Shown piece by piece: positions 1 to 11,599 of a stretch of 64,000 nucleotides of DNA (positions within the stretch are counted from its first letter, which is position 1; each line of letters opens with the position of its first letter). Origin of the DNA: Ascaphus truei (Eukaryota; Chordata; Amphibia; Anura; Ascaphidae). Where the stretch lies: positions 1 through 64,000 of the forward strand of contig WSYH01002486.1 of assembly GCA_036426205.1 (NCBI GenBank), written 5' to 3'. The notes beneath the pieces are model-generated. The model had not been told where the DNA came from. It was given only the letters and a program-made list of their open reading frames with translations, and ran no database searches. A program made the position numbers and the translations under genes.

Positions 1-1075
1 TCTTCTTGTTGCTCCTCTCTCTGTCTTATAGTTCTGCTTCCTGTCTGTTTCCCTTGCCTTTGTTTCAAGTTAGACTCCTATTGCACATGCCTCTGTCTCT
101 GATCCTGATCTGTTCCTGTACCCGTCTGTATTTGATTCTGTTCTTAGTAAAGGCCCTTGCTGGTAATCTGGCTTGTCCCTGTTTGTTCCCTGGTCTCAGT
201 CCCTGCTCCCCGGTCTCCGTCCCTGCTCCCCGGTCTCAGTCCCTGCTCCCAGACATGTTCCTGCACCCCTGTCCTGTTCCAGTCTTCTTGTTGCCGACCT
301 CTGCTTATGTTACCCGACTTCGCTATCTACCGCCTGCCTCGGACCCCTGCTTGTTACCCGACTTCGCTATCTGCCGCCTGCCTCGGACCTCTGATTGTGA
401 CCCCTACTATGCTCCTGCTGTTCCGGCCACCGAGATCCTACCCGCCACAGGAGTCTCTCGTGACAGAAAACAAAGGCCACTTCTGGATCTCGCCGGAACA
501 GATTCTCTGCCTGCCTGCTGCAGCAGACCGCATCCGCATGGTTGAAGATAAGTACTTTTGTTTCTTTTGGAAATCCCAGTTGGGATCTTGAAGGGTTTTT
601 TTTTTGTTGCTGCTAAGTGAGCTGCAAGAATTATTGAGTTCATAAAGTAATTTTTTTTTGCTGAGACTAGAACTGTTGCTGCAGAGACTAGTGCACCTTT
701 CTTTGAGGTTTTTCTTTCTTTTGTGCAGTGCCTGGATTAACCCTTGCAGTACCTGTTTCCACCTTTTTAGACTCTGACTTTCATTCCCTGGACAAGGCTT
801 GTCTCTGCATCCCTGGTTGGACCACTGCTGTTCACAGGGTTCCCATTTCAAAAGACAAGAGTGCTTCCATTATTTTGTTACTGCTTGCTGTGATTTTTCC
901 TGCAATCTGTAGTTCTTCCTATGATTGGTTCTAAGGTTTCAGGTTTACCTGTAAGTTCCCCTGAAGTTTGTTTCTCTGCAACCTGTGATATCCCTGCTTG
1001 TTACCCGACTTCGCTATCTGCCACCTGCCTCGGACCTCTGATTGTGACCCCTACTATGCTCCTGCTGTTCTGAAT
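1..1075 (+). repeat. LTR-like repeat with internal tandem arrays
   Basis: A C/T-rich repeat with no coding signal. It contains three consecutive 20 bp units (192-250, GGTCTCAGTCCCTGCTCCCC with one variable base) and two consecutive 44 bp units (309-396). A further copy of the second unit and its downstream flank lies at 991-1070, nearly identical to 345-422. The style resembles the U5/leader region of frog Ty3-type LTRs, but I see no TG...CA ends. The window edge cuts it, so its left boundary is unknown. Open frames here on both strands follow from the repeats and are not genes. Confidence 0.5.
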
Positions 1076-2160
1076 GAGGACCACAGTTGTCACACATGTG
1101 TACAAGTTTTGGAAGGTTACCTACCCAAGGAAAGTACAGTATACAAATAACGTGTGTCTATATGGATTATTCAGTCATTGCTTTGAAAACCTTCCTAAAT
1201 ACATATTAATCACTTAGATTTCTTGAAACGTGGTTACTAGAAAGTAGATATAAGTGTATATAAATGGTAAGACCTTGGGAGGGTAGCAAATTGTATGTTA
1301 TAAGTCATTCAATATATAATAGGTAATAGATCAGGTAAAAAAATGGAAGCACTTTAAATTTGACTTCTCAAGTTTGGTAAATAACAAGTGCACTGCCCAA
1401 CTGAAATAGTCCACAGTCCACATTTGCTAAGGAGATAGTTTAAAAAGATTTCTGACTTTTCCCCTGACCTCTGATACTTTCATTTTGTTGAACTGTCAGG
1501 TCTGAGAATATGACGCTAAAAGAATCAAACTAAGCTTGCAAGGTAGATATGTATTGCCATTGGTGATTTTATGGCGTTATTATTATTTATTTTTTTATTA
1601 GAGATTTGTACGTTCCTATTTCTTAACAATTTTAGCTTATATTCTTACCAACATAATTGGCAATTTACAAAAAATATTAAATAGAAAGTGTGAGTGCAAT
1701 AACCTTACGTTTCACTGTACCTCCTTTTTTAGGGTTGTGGGAATTATTCCTTGTGACTCGTAGTAATTCAAACAAAGAAATGTGCCGTGTTCCATAAATA
1801 TATTGCTCTGGAAATCTGCTAGTAAATTTCTTCTAGCTTCCCATTTTCTATTAGAAAAATGTGGTTGTTAATCTAATATCACTTCTGCCACTGGTATTGC
1901 TGAAAAGACAGACAACGGAGAAGGAGATCTATTAATGTATGGTCTGAATCTGCTTGTACTATTTGAAAAAATGTGGAGTGGTCAAAATGGCTTTAAAAAG
2001 TAGTGGTATGGTTGTTAGTATAGACAAAAATCTAAACTTAATAAAAAATATTGGCCCAAATCTCCTGAACCATGTTTTAGAAGTAAGGGGAAAGTTGTCA
2101 ATGTATATCAATGTATTTTAGAATACTTAGTATCCAGGGTCAGAAATTACATAAAAGATT
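1076..2160. other. AT-rich DNA, no feature recognised
   Basis: No long open frame, no terminal repeats and no recognisable RNA gene. It is probably old, decayed repeat or unique intergenic sequence. Confidence 0.5.
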
Positions 2161-2520
2161 ATACGGTACGTGGTAGTGGAGCTGGAATCCTTCTTACCTC
2201 ACCCACAAGGACGGTCACTTCACTTCCTTGAACTTTTTGTCTTTACCATAAACTGTTTGTTAATCCATTTCTCAATCTCTTCTTTCCTATTCTATAAAAA
2301 ATAACCTCATCTAACTCCCGCTCATCCTCTAGACTCTCCTTGCTGGTCACAACCTGCCTTCGATTGACCCTCAATCATTGAAATTAAACATAAAATGTAC
2401 ACCTTCTCCACTATCACCTTTGGCTGATCCAAACAGCCTTGTTACAATTTATAACTCTGCCCTGGTTCCTTACTTTACCAGTATGTGCCTCCCATATGCT
2501 GATACTCCCAGTGCTCTAAC
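2160..2520 (+). pseudogene. possible LINE remnant, 5' piece
   Basis: C/T-rich plus-strand text whose broken translation resembles the region between endonuclease and reverse transcriptase of Rex1/L2-like LINEs. Further remnants in the same orientation lie at 3630-3700 (a degraded ADDTQLY-like stretch, here TDNTQLY) and 4885-5010 (a degraded ILDYCN-like stretch). They could be one old LINE interrupted by the MITEs between them. All are full of stops and frameshifts. Confidence 0.35.
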
Positions 2521-2526
2521 CAACCC

Positions 2527-2830
2527 AGAGATGAGTGAATCCATCTGAATCCGTGTCCCGGACTTTCTCGCATTTAAAACCCAAAATCAATTTTGGACGG
2601 ATTTGGCCGGTTTTAATCCGAGCAGGTGCATCAAAATCTGCCACTGGATACAATCCATTGACATATTCTACAAATCAATCAACGGATTGTGGAATTTGCA
2701 GAGTGTATTGGCAATATTAATTTAAAAATCCACAAAACATGAGTCGACCTTTTTGAGATTGATCCACGGACCAAAGGAACCGGCCGATCCACTGCAGATC
2801 CAAATCCACCCAAAAAATCTGCCCATCTCT
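2527..2830. mobile_element. MITE-like repeat with AGAGATG termini
   Basis: The stretch starts AGAGATG and ends CATCTCT, a short inverted terminal match. Its body has many TCC/GGA-rich ATCCG words. A related copy lies near 22784-23180, sharing the ordered words TCCACG, AAAGGAA and CGGCC. It has no coding capacity. The class is uncertain because the termini are short and no target duplication is clear. Confidence 0.45.
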
Positions 2831-2846
2831 ACCCAAAAGCCTGGCT

Positions 2847-2848
<2 letters not shown>

Positions 2849-2891
<43 letters not shown>
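2849..2891. repeat. (AC)n microsatellite
   Basis: An uninterrupted AC dinucleotide run of about 21 units. An open frame of repeated Cys-Val on the minus strand here is an artefact of the repeat. Confidence 0.98.
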
Positions 2892-2893
<2 letters not shown>

Positions 2894-3385
2894 CATTGTA
2901 TGCTTTTGTATCACTCAGAGCCTCGAGAAGAAGTTAGACTCAGTAGCAGATTTCTTTCACTACAAATTCTTTCTGTCTTGAGTTAACCTCAAAAAGAGCT
3001 ACTTCACCTATCTAATAAACAGGCACCAATCCAACCCTTGCCACTTCTGCTCCGTCTTTGACTTTGGTCCTTCTCTAGTCTCTACATCATGCTCCTTCCT
3101 TCCATTACACTGTGAAATGTTGCTAATTATTTCAAGTACAAGGTGGAAGTTGTCAGAGAAATCCACTGTCTCTTTCTTACTACTGTTTTTCACCAGTTAC
3201 AGAAGAGGTTCCTCAACTCCACAACCTCCATTACATGCAAGCATGATTTATTTCCCTCCAATCACCTTAAACCACTTGCTTCTACCCTGGTTCCCACCCT
3301 CTTTTACTAGAGGGCCAAGTCCTATATTTATCCCCTCAAATACACCTTTAACCAACATGTGGAGAGTCATGTGTGAACAAAATAA

Positions 3386-3477
3386 TGGGCACACCTGAGA
3401 TACCTGGGAAATATGCTAATTGGATATGCAAATTACTCCTATTAGCATATTTCCAATGTATCTCTAAGGGGTGCCCA
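3386..3477. repeat. foldback hairpin, arms about 35 bp
   Basis: The left arm (3386-3420) starts TGGGCACACC and ends ATATGCTAAT. The right arm (3441-3477) starts ATTAGCATAT and ends GGGGTGCCCA. The loop is about 20 bp. Arms match with a few mismatches. It looks like a small palindromic MITE or the core of one. Confidence 0.7.
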
Positions 3478-4114
3478 TTTTTGGTGCACAGGTGTCTCTT
3501 CGCGTGTTGTTTGAATATGTGTTTGAATCGATATATAGAACACTTTGAACTCTTGCAAAAATAATTCACATTCACAGCCAATTTGAATGTTGGTAAATAA
3601 TTCACCCATCTCTACTGATTAATTTTTGGGGGATTCTGCTATCATCTCTATACTGATAACACACAATTATATTTTATCTGCAATCTCTGTATGTATGGCC
3701 CTTTATTGCCTTACGACTAATACAGGGTAAGACAGAATTTCTCAAATTTCATTTTAAACAAGGCCACATTTTTCCCTTCCCATTACAGTCAATACCCATG
3801 AATATCCATGCTGCGTCACAAGTACAGATGTATTAGGACTTACTGCCTCTATGAACATGAAAGGTTCAGAGGGCCTAAAATGATTAACACTGCTTTAATC
3901 CTCCTGGGCCACAAAATTCACGGCTTTCGGGGTCCGCGGACCAACCACACAAGGGCGCAGATTTCAGCCTGTTGGTCCTCAGTCACGGAGGCAGTAAACC
4001 TTACTAAATCTGTACGCTGTCTTGGTATTACATTAGGGTCCTTCATCTTTGTCTCCGCTCATATAAACACGGTTACTCCATCTTGCAGTTTTTCACTTCT
4101 ACCATTGTAAGGAT

Positions 4115-4649
4115 ACTAGAAACAACAGAACAAAACACAGCTCAATGACCTGACTGTATTTTCCTATGGTTATTGTAATTTTCCTGCGATTATACACTGA
4201 TTGAAGTACCTCTCCCCAACTGGCGCCTGTACCGTGACGTGACCAACATTCGACGGCACACATTGAGGTGCCGCGAGTCAGATGTCAGACGCCAGCACAT
4301 GAGGTTGAGACTGTCGCTTCCACTACTCCTCGTTCTTATCTGTAACTGGGCACTTATATTTGGACTTTTGGGACTCGATTAACAGAAAATCTAAGCATCT
4401 GAACGGCGGTTGTATACCTACCCTGGTCTCCGATATAAAGCGTAGGATAACGACACCTGATGACTTCGTTCCCGTGCGGTCCAGATCCAGTTTTGAACGA
4501 GTGGTAACAACTACATTGTAGCATTCTGTGCCTGTTTATTATTGCCTTCATGTACGCAGAACCTTGAAACCTTTTAATATATAAACACTGTTTTTTTACT
4601 TATTTCACGATTAGCGTTGTGCGCTGTGTTTTGTTCTGTTGTTTCTAGT
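4115..4649. mobile_element. 535 bp element with perfect 27 bp inverted repeats
   Basis: Bases 4115-4141 begin ACTAGAAACAACAG and are the exact reverse complement of 4623-4649 over 27 bases. The 481 bp interior is not itself palindromic and has no ORF. Perfect arms this long suggest a non-autonomous DNA transposon or a recent inversion/duplication. A flanking target duplication is not obvious, so the exact ends are uncertain. Confidence 0.6.
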
Positions 4650-4884
4650 TACTCAGAGTCCTGGGCTACCCTATCTACAGCAGCAGAAGCTCTCTCATCC
4701 ATATTTTGGTAACATAGTCTTATCATCATCTCCACTTTTTTGTCACTAAATATGGGCATTTGGAGTTAATTCACATTTACACTGTATTAACATTTATTTA
4801 GTTCATTTTAGCTGCGCACTTGTCTTTTTATTGTAAGGATACGCCTGTTCCTCTGTTGCACAACTACTGATACACTAATGCATG

Positions 4885-5010
4885 TCCTATTCTTTCCCAT
4901 ATTGATTACTGCAACTTTCTTTTATCCGGCTCTCCTACTCACACCTCTCTCCTATGCAATTCATTAAAATGCTACTGCTCTATGCTCTCATGCTATTCTA
5001 GACATGTATC
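4885..5010 (+). pseudogene. LINE reverse-transcriptase remnant
   Basis: Translation with frameshifts gives a stretch like the conserved block after the RT fingers of L2/Rex1 LINEs (ILDYCN followed by a hydrophobic Leu-rich run). Heavily decayed. It is probably part of the same old insertion as the fragments at 2160-2520 and 3630-3700. Confidence 0.35.
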
Positions 5011-5049
5011 TGCTTCTCACCTCCAGAAATATCTGGGATCCAGCAGGAA

Positions 5050-5470
5050 GCTAGTTAATTACAGTTAGACAATTAATCAGTTTCCACCTGGCTAATCAGA
5101 CAGCTAGAAAAGCCTCCTGCTGGGCCCTGATAAGGAGACTCTTGAGCACACAAAAGGAATGTGTGCTGCCAGCAAGACACCAGGAACTAGACCTCTATTT
5201 CAAGGTGCAGCGAACCTGGGAACTTACCAGAAGCTGGACCCTCAACAGACACTAACCCAGTCCCAGAGACCGACATGAAATGCCCTCTGCTTTGAGGTAC
5301 CACTTTTTACTTTCAGGTCTTAAGTTGGAAAGAGGTGTAGCCTCCCAGTCCTGAAGATAGGAACTGGGGATGTGAGTTAGCACTTAGAAAGGGATAGGTT
5401 GTTTATATTTCCTTAAACTGTGTCATTTTTCAAGTCACGCCTAAATAAAAGTAATTATTTTATTCCCTCA
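5050..5470 (+). mobile_element. possible LTR remnant
   Basis: Shares an ordered set of words with 13940-14110 (CCACCTGGCT, TAGAAAA followed by GCCT, GCACACA, then TGTGCTG/TGTATGCTG). It ends with an AATAAA-type signal near 5443. This combination fits a decayed LTR with a polyadenylation signal, but neither end is defined. Confidence 0.35.
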
Positions 5471-5529
5471 AAAACGTTCTCCCTGGTTGTACCTCTGCAC
5501 ATGTCTCTTACACCACCCTCTCAAACTTT

Positions 5530-6500
5530 TTTTTTTTTTTTAAATCTCTCCCTCCTAAAGAACGCTGTTCTGCTCAATATTAATTAAGAAACACCCCTTT
5601 TTGTTTTTTAAGTCCAGCTCAAAATGTAAAAGTAAAGCATTTAATTCAGATATCTATACTTGTGACTCCAGACGCACCTCTTTGACTGGACTTTTAATAA
5701 ATGCACTTTTACTTCTATTGTGCTAAAACAAGGACAAATATTCATATAAAATAGAACTTCTACATACTGTATGATCTAATTTTATTTGTGATATAATTAA
5801 CATAAAATATGTATATAAGTGTACAGATATGGATTAGCATGATAAATCAAAAAAGTGAATGAAATTATTTTGAAGTGAATAAAAACATATACTGTAAATA
5901 AAATGTAAAAAATATATAAAAGATAGCTGAAATGTACATAAAGATATTTAAAAAGGCAAAAATATTTTCAATCACCCTACATGGCCGACCTTGGTGCAGC
6001 TTTCTATGGTTACCCCTCCAATTGGGTTGAAATCAATCCAGAAAGTTCCCAATGTATAGTAGTAGAACATGGAAACATAAAATGAAAGAACCCTCCCCAC
6101 CCAACAAAAAAAAAATCAAATGAGAAAAAAAACATACAGGATATAGTGTAGTAATGTTAGTAAAAATATGAAGCTGTGATACTGCACTGACAGTGAGAAC
6201 AGCAATTTTATTGTTGTCTCTTTATTTTATCAATATGTATTTTACTCTACTTACACTATTTTACTTTTAATCATTCTCAATGGCCTTTTTTTCAAGACTT
6301 ATTTCTTTGAATATATTTTTTTATTTTTTCAATTTAATATTATTTTTAGTCTAAACATTTTATGCCATTTTTAGATATACTCTTTAATCACCAACAATGG
6401 AGATCTTACACTATAATTGATATTTTAAACACACACTAACAACTACCCAATTTATGAATGATAAGGGCCATAAGGTAAATTATGTACTTTATAGCTCTAA
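5530..6500. other. AT-rich DNA, no gene
   Basis: Mostly A/T-rich sequence with poly(A) and poly(T) tracts. A short inverted match (GTAAAAGT near 5628; ACTTTTAC near 5706) may be another old MITE. Nothing else is supportable. Confidence 0.45.
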
Positions 6501-6819
6501 TACAGGTGCGCCGATGAGTATTCTAAAATTTGCCTTAAACTTGCCTTGGGAAATCTGGGGCTATCACCAATAAGATCCAGGTACATGCTGGGTTCATGCT
6601 GCAACATTTCAGTGACATTTCTGCAGAGACTAATGGCCCATCGGATTAACACAGCAGGGGTCCCTGGCAGCCCCATTCAGTTTGAATGGGACTGCCAGGG
6701 ACCCCCGCTGTTTATCCGATGGGCCATTAGTCTGTCTGCAGAAATGTATCCATCATGTACCTGGGTCTTGTTGGTGATTGCCCCAGATTTGTATTAGCAT
6801 ATTCGTCGGCACTACAGTA
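6501..6819. mobile_element. palindromic MITE, about 320 bp
   Basis: The whole segment folds on itself. The best-matching arm runs from GCAGAGACTAATGGCCCATC to the centre near 6670-6685 and back through GATGGGCCATTAGTCTGTCT. Matching continues outwards through GATCCAGGTACATG / CATGTACCTGGGTC and AATCTGGGGC / GCCCCAGATT to GCGCCGA / TCGGCAC near the ends. Outer arms are more diverged. No coding capacity. TA occurs next to both ends. Confidence 0.75.
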
Positions 6820-7069
6820 TATTTAAGTAATAATTCCCGAAGAACAGGGCATTACTGGCCAATAATGCCCTGGATGGAAGAGTTGAAGGCCCAAGGCGAA
6901 GCCGAGTTGACCAGTACACTGGTCAACACACAGTAAGGACGCGCCATGACACGGGTATTCCGAGGTATACAACGCATGAAATGTTCGAATAACAGCCGCT
7001 GCATCTGTATACAGCAGTCTTTTTATCACTAACTCCAGACTGCAGTTAGCCCTTTCTTGCCTTTGTATA

Positions 7070-7879
7070 TGTAGCGGTCATGTAAAATGCCTACAGTCAT
7101 CTCTCCTGTTGGCAGTAAGGCCTGGTAAGTGTGGGCATGCCAGCAGTAATTATGGAGGTTTCCCCTCACACCCTGGTGGGGTGCCCTGTGTATGGCTGGG
7201 ACTGGTCACATGCTCTGACTCCATGGTTAGTGATGTCAGAGGTGTGTCAGCCTCAGAAGTGTACATAAGGCACAGCACTGTGTTTAAGAGTTAGCTCTGC
7301 TGAGAGGAGAAAGGAGTTCCAGCTCTTGTCAGAGCTGAGGAAGGAGTTCAAGTTCTATCAGAGTGTCAGTTATGTTATAGTAACTCCATGGGAGGCTGTG
7401 TCCAGGGACCTGGCACAGGACAGTGATTCCTGCGGGAATAGTGAATCCCTGATCTAGGTGATATACCTATCTAAAGGGAGCACGGGCGAGATGATTGGCT
7501 GAATATACCCATTGTGGAGGGCAGCTATGCCCACCGTGACAATAAAGATGGAGCTGATCAGAGAAACCCCTGTGTGTGAGAGTCCAATGATTACACAGGA
7601 GGTTGCACCACCGAGGAGTTCCTCGTCAGGATCATCCCCATGCGGACGCAGGGGCCCTGGTGAGGTGGAGGCGCTGCACTGGAACTAGGTGAGACTCAGC
7701 ACACTACCTCAGCTGCCTGTCTGACGGGTCCTCCCCACACACCATCATGCGGGAGACTCAGGAGTCCTGTAGCCAACAGGTGCACCATCAGGCATATCTA
7801 CACTGTAATGGGGTCCGGTTAGACCACAGGGGCCAATGTGAGATTGGGTGGGTCAGGCCGGGCCAGAAATACCGTTACA
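7070..7879 (+). mobile_element. solo LTR (Ty3-type), TATA target duplication
   Basis: Starts TGTAGCGG and ends CCGTTACA, giving TG...CA ends with short inverted termini. It is flanked on both sides by TATA (7066-7069 and 7880-7883), as expected for a 4 bp target duplication. It carries the motif TGGAGGCGCTG at 7666-7676, and its last part (7815-7861) is identical over 47 bases to the 3' part of the LTR at 57522-59220. There is no internal region next to it, so it is a solo LTR left by recombination. Related to but clearly diverged from the LTRs at the right end of the window. Confidence 0.8.
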
Positions 7880-7883
7880 TATA

Positions 7884-9185
7884 TAATTTGCCATTATATA
7901 CATATGTAAGATACGCTAAACCAGCATGGAAAAAACATTACTTAAAATACATTACAGTAAATAAATACCCCTTAGTAGCCCAAGTGATATATAGTCAAAG
8001 GAGTACAACATAAAAATATAATAGCTACACCCTTGGCCACCATAGTGACTAGTAAAGTATTTCCATGCAATGGTAATTGGCCTAACCAGCCACCCGGGGC
8101 AACTACTTCCATCACCAACCCCCCTACTCCCAACCCCTAAAAATCTATTCCTCCCCACCTCTGGACTAATGGCCAATAGCCATATAAACCAAATGTGTCT
8201 AAGGGATTTTCACACAAAATAAAGGAATTGTCACTCTCTGTAGCACCTGCCGTTATCTCTAGCCATGAGGGTTAGAGTAGCTCAAATATTATTGTAAGCG
8301 AGGCAGGCACAGTCAGCTAGTGAACGGAGAGTAGGAAACATCTGCAAAGCTGTGCAGAGGGTTAGTCTGCTGCACGCTTCATACCTCCCAAATTGCAGGA
8401 ATTTCACCTAATTGGAGATACATATATTCTATCCAAAGATCTTATTTACTTTATATTATTATCTTTTACTTTTTAGAAAGCAATTCCTTTCTTAAAGGTT
8501 ATAATGAATGTTCAGGCTATTATAGCCACACTAGTTATTTTAGGAACTATGAGTATTACTTTATACATCTGCTATCTAAACTTTTCATCTCCACTACCCT
8601 GCAATATATTCCAACCTCTCTTCACCACTTTATTTATATATAACATATGTGTCAGGAAAGAACAATTATTGATTTCCCACCTGTCCACTAGCTGTACTCT
8701 GCAACTCACCTATTAGGTTCACTTAATCTTACAAGGGGGGATTTATCCACTTCTCTGTCCTCACTGACACCGATATAACTTCTAAGAGCCCGTTTTTGAT
8801 ACTTACTATGTGAACATAGATAGAAGGTAACAAACTGTTTTATTTTCCTTTTATGCAACGTGCACTGTTGCTCGTTTTTTGGTACTTATATGAGACACAT
8901 TAGTTTATTTTTAACTCACTCGCTTCATTGTAAGCAGTGTTTTTATTTATTAGCAAGTAAAAGTTACGTTTTATATTTACACCACTAAGCATTTCTGATA
9001 ATTTCTCTAATATTGTATATATATCAATCAATAACTGTTCTTATTTGATCTATTTTTTTCTTTATTAAGGAGTGCTTTACTGCTATGACAGGAATTACTG
9101 TTTTATTTCTTCTTACTGTTGTTGTGCTGTATAATTGGAATTGTGCTCATTGCAAATAAAAAATTACATTAATTGATTCATACAT
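7884..9185. other. intergenic DNA, no gene recognised
   Basis: AT-rich, with only short open frames lacking recognisable motifs. No terminal repeats found. Confidence 0.4.
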
Positions 9186-9186
9186 T

Positions 9187-9245
9187 GATTGTCACTGTGG
9201 CTACCTAGCCCCTCTCAATGGAGACCTAGATAGCCACATTGGAAA
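9187..9245. repeat. hairpin repeat, also present at 32471-32524
   Basis: GTCACTGTGGCTACCTAG and its partner CTAGATAGCCACATTGG form an imperfect inverted repeat. A second copy at 32471-32524 keeps both arms and sits just upstream of a GC-rich minisatellite. It is probably the terminus of a repeat family. A second small inverted pair (CTTAGTTACC / AGCTAAGGTAACC) follows at about 9313-9392. Confidence 0.55.
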
Positions 9246-9429
9246 GAAATCAATTGTAATTTATAATCTACATTTTCTTACCTATCAAAATTAAACTACA
9301 GTATCTACCCCCCTTAGTTACCTTACTGGCTAGCTAGTAAAAAATTGAAAACTAACAGCTAAGGTAACCAAGGGCAACTACTCACACTACCCTCACCCAC
9401 CACCCCCAACAAACGTGTTTGCCCATGTG

Positions 9430-11590
9430 ATTAGGTCGCCTGGGGGTGGAGATATGGGTTAACCTCTCTGGTAGGGTTACTAGCCACTAAGAATGTGGTG
9501 AAGGGGGTAATTGTTTTAATTGTATTAACACCTTTGGTGCCTGTGGTATACCTTGGTAACAACAAATGGGTTGATGTTGTTTCTACCACAGGGTTCTGTG
9601 ATAGCAGATATTAGAGAAGCCTTTGACAGAAATAGTATTAATGTGATTGTGATGCAATAATGAAAAGATTATGAACGGTCGCGTTAATTCTTGCCACTTG
9701 ATTCTTCATATAATAATATCACACCTTGTAAATTATTAACACAATCATAATATATTCCATTTTATAATTGCAGTAATAAGACGGGGTCATTTGTTTTTTT
9801 TACCCGGTGCGATATGAACTCCATTATAACGGATGTTATTTCCAGGCCTATGTATTTTATACTTTTGATTTTTTTCTTCCATGTCATGTGTCCTTTTAGA
9901 AGCGTATTCTACTATTTTAAGGACTTTGGCCGCAATATACCACTTAGATTGTAAATTCTTCTGGTCAGTGCCACCCTTTGACATGTTGTAATTTACTTGC
10001 TGCTCTTATCCCCACTGTTTGTACTTTTATTTTCCATTTATTTTAATTTTGTAACACACAGTGTACTGTTGGAGCTAATAAATACAAATATACATACTTC
10101 ACTATTTAAAAAAATGGCTTCATTCCATCAATTCCAGTGGTGAAAATGGCAACTATTTTGCTAACTACAAAAAGTTTCAGCTATTGTCCTTCAGTTATTA
10201 TCAGTACTAATCATACTTTATTCCTCTGTACATTTCCTTGCCATCCATTTACTTTAATAAATGCAAAGCCCTTTTGCATTTTGGTTGAAACCGCCACTAG
10301 AATTGATTGATTTTTGATGTTGTTTCTAATGTTATTTACTCCACACCACTTTAATACTGAATTGAGTTTAGTCCAGAGTGACCTGTTTTGTACCTGAGCT
10401 TAAATCTGATATAGTGATACAATTTGAAAGACAACCAGCTGGAGCTGTTCCTAGAATGATGACAGCAGCTGAAGCAGTCTCAACAGGAGCCCTGCAGTCG
10501 CGAATGTGGAAAACTAAATATGAGCAATCATAGCAGCCACTTGGTATTATGCCTAAATGAAATGCTTTCTTTAGAAACATTTCTATGACCTACTCTAAAA
10601 TATTTCCCATCTGAAACAATTTTTAAAAATTAACTTTGCCAGCTAGGCTTACAGCTGTGATCACCTTTGCAATAACCTTCATGAATAACATCAGTAAAGG
10701 AGATAGCTTTATATCATATTTATCATTATGGCTATTCAACATTGCAAAATTATGTCATTTTGTTCATAGTAAAAACATGTAATTGATGTCAACAGATGGC
10801 ATGGAGTATTTTCCCAAACATCTTTGAGAAGTAAATCTACATTTTCAGAAATAGGGCATTCTTTTTTTTGAGGATGACAGGTAATTATTCTGCATGATGG
10901 CTGTTTCAGACCTGGCCAGAACAAGAACTGCCACTCATTTAATTGGTTCGTACAAGATGAATTTACCTTGCAAAAAAGAGTAAAATGTGTTTTTCATTTT
11001 CATGCAATGTATATTAGTGTCAGAAATAGATTAGATTCCATACTGTCTTGAATGTTTGGTTGCTATAGACCAGTTACCTGTCCTTTTGACAATGTACTTA
11101 TTTTCCCTGCATCCTAGATACAACATTAGATTGCTAGTGCTTCAGAAAGAGCATTTTGTACGTGGGAGCAATTTAGAAACATCAGTCCTAACACTGAATC
11201 AAGATGTAGGGGCCGCTCCACTCTAGCTTTACATCAGTGACTTTAAGAACCCAAATCAGGAAAGTTTTCAAGATTCAGAAAATTAAATTATGACGAAGAG
11301 AATGAATAGCCTTAAACTAAATGGAGCATCCACAGACTAATATAGTGCTGTGTAAAGTGCTTGTGTCCATTAACTGATATGCCTCTTAAAATACAAAATT
11401 TCCATGCACACATTTTGTTATATACTGTATATAGACACACTGTAGGTAGCAATGGTCAACCTCTATTGTAATTGTGCGTCAGGACATAGTACACAGGGAA
11501 TGTAGAAGGGGAGACCAAGACAGGACTCCCCTTCAACATAAAACTAGATGGATTTAACGGTTGGATAGCTTATAACCATGGAACTTTAAT
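9430..11590. other. AT-rich DNA, no gene recognised
   Basis: Open frames are all below about 70 codons and show no family motifs. No repeat ends detected by eye. Confidence 0.4.
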
Positions 11591-11599
11591 GAAGAAATT

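Noticed and set aside
438..851. 137-codon minus-strand open frame
   Set aside because: Lys-rich runs and Ser-rich runs come from T-rich and repeat sequence; no motif.
2849..2891. Cys-Val repeat protein on the minus strand
   Set aside because: Translation of the AC microsatellite.
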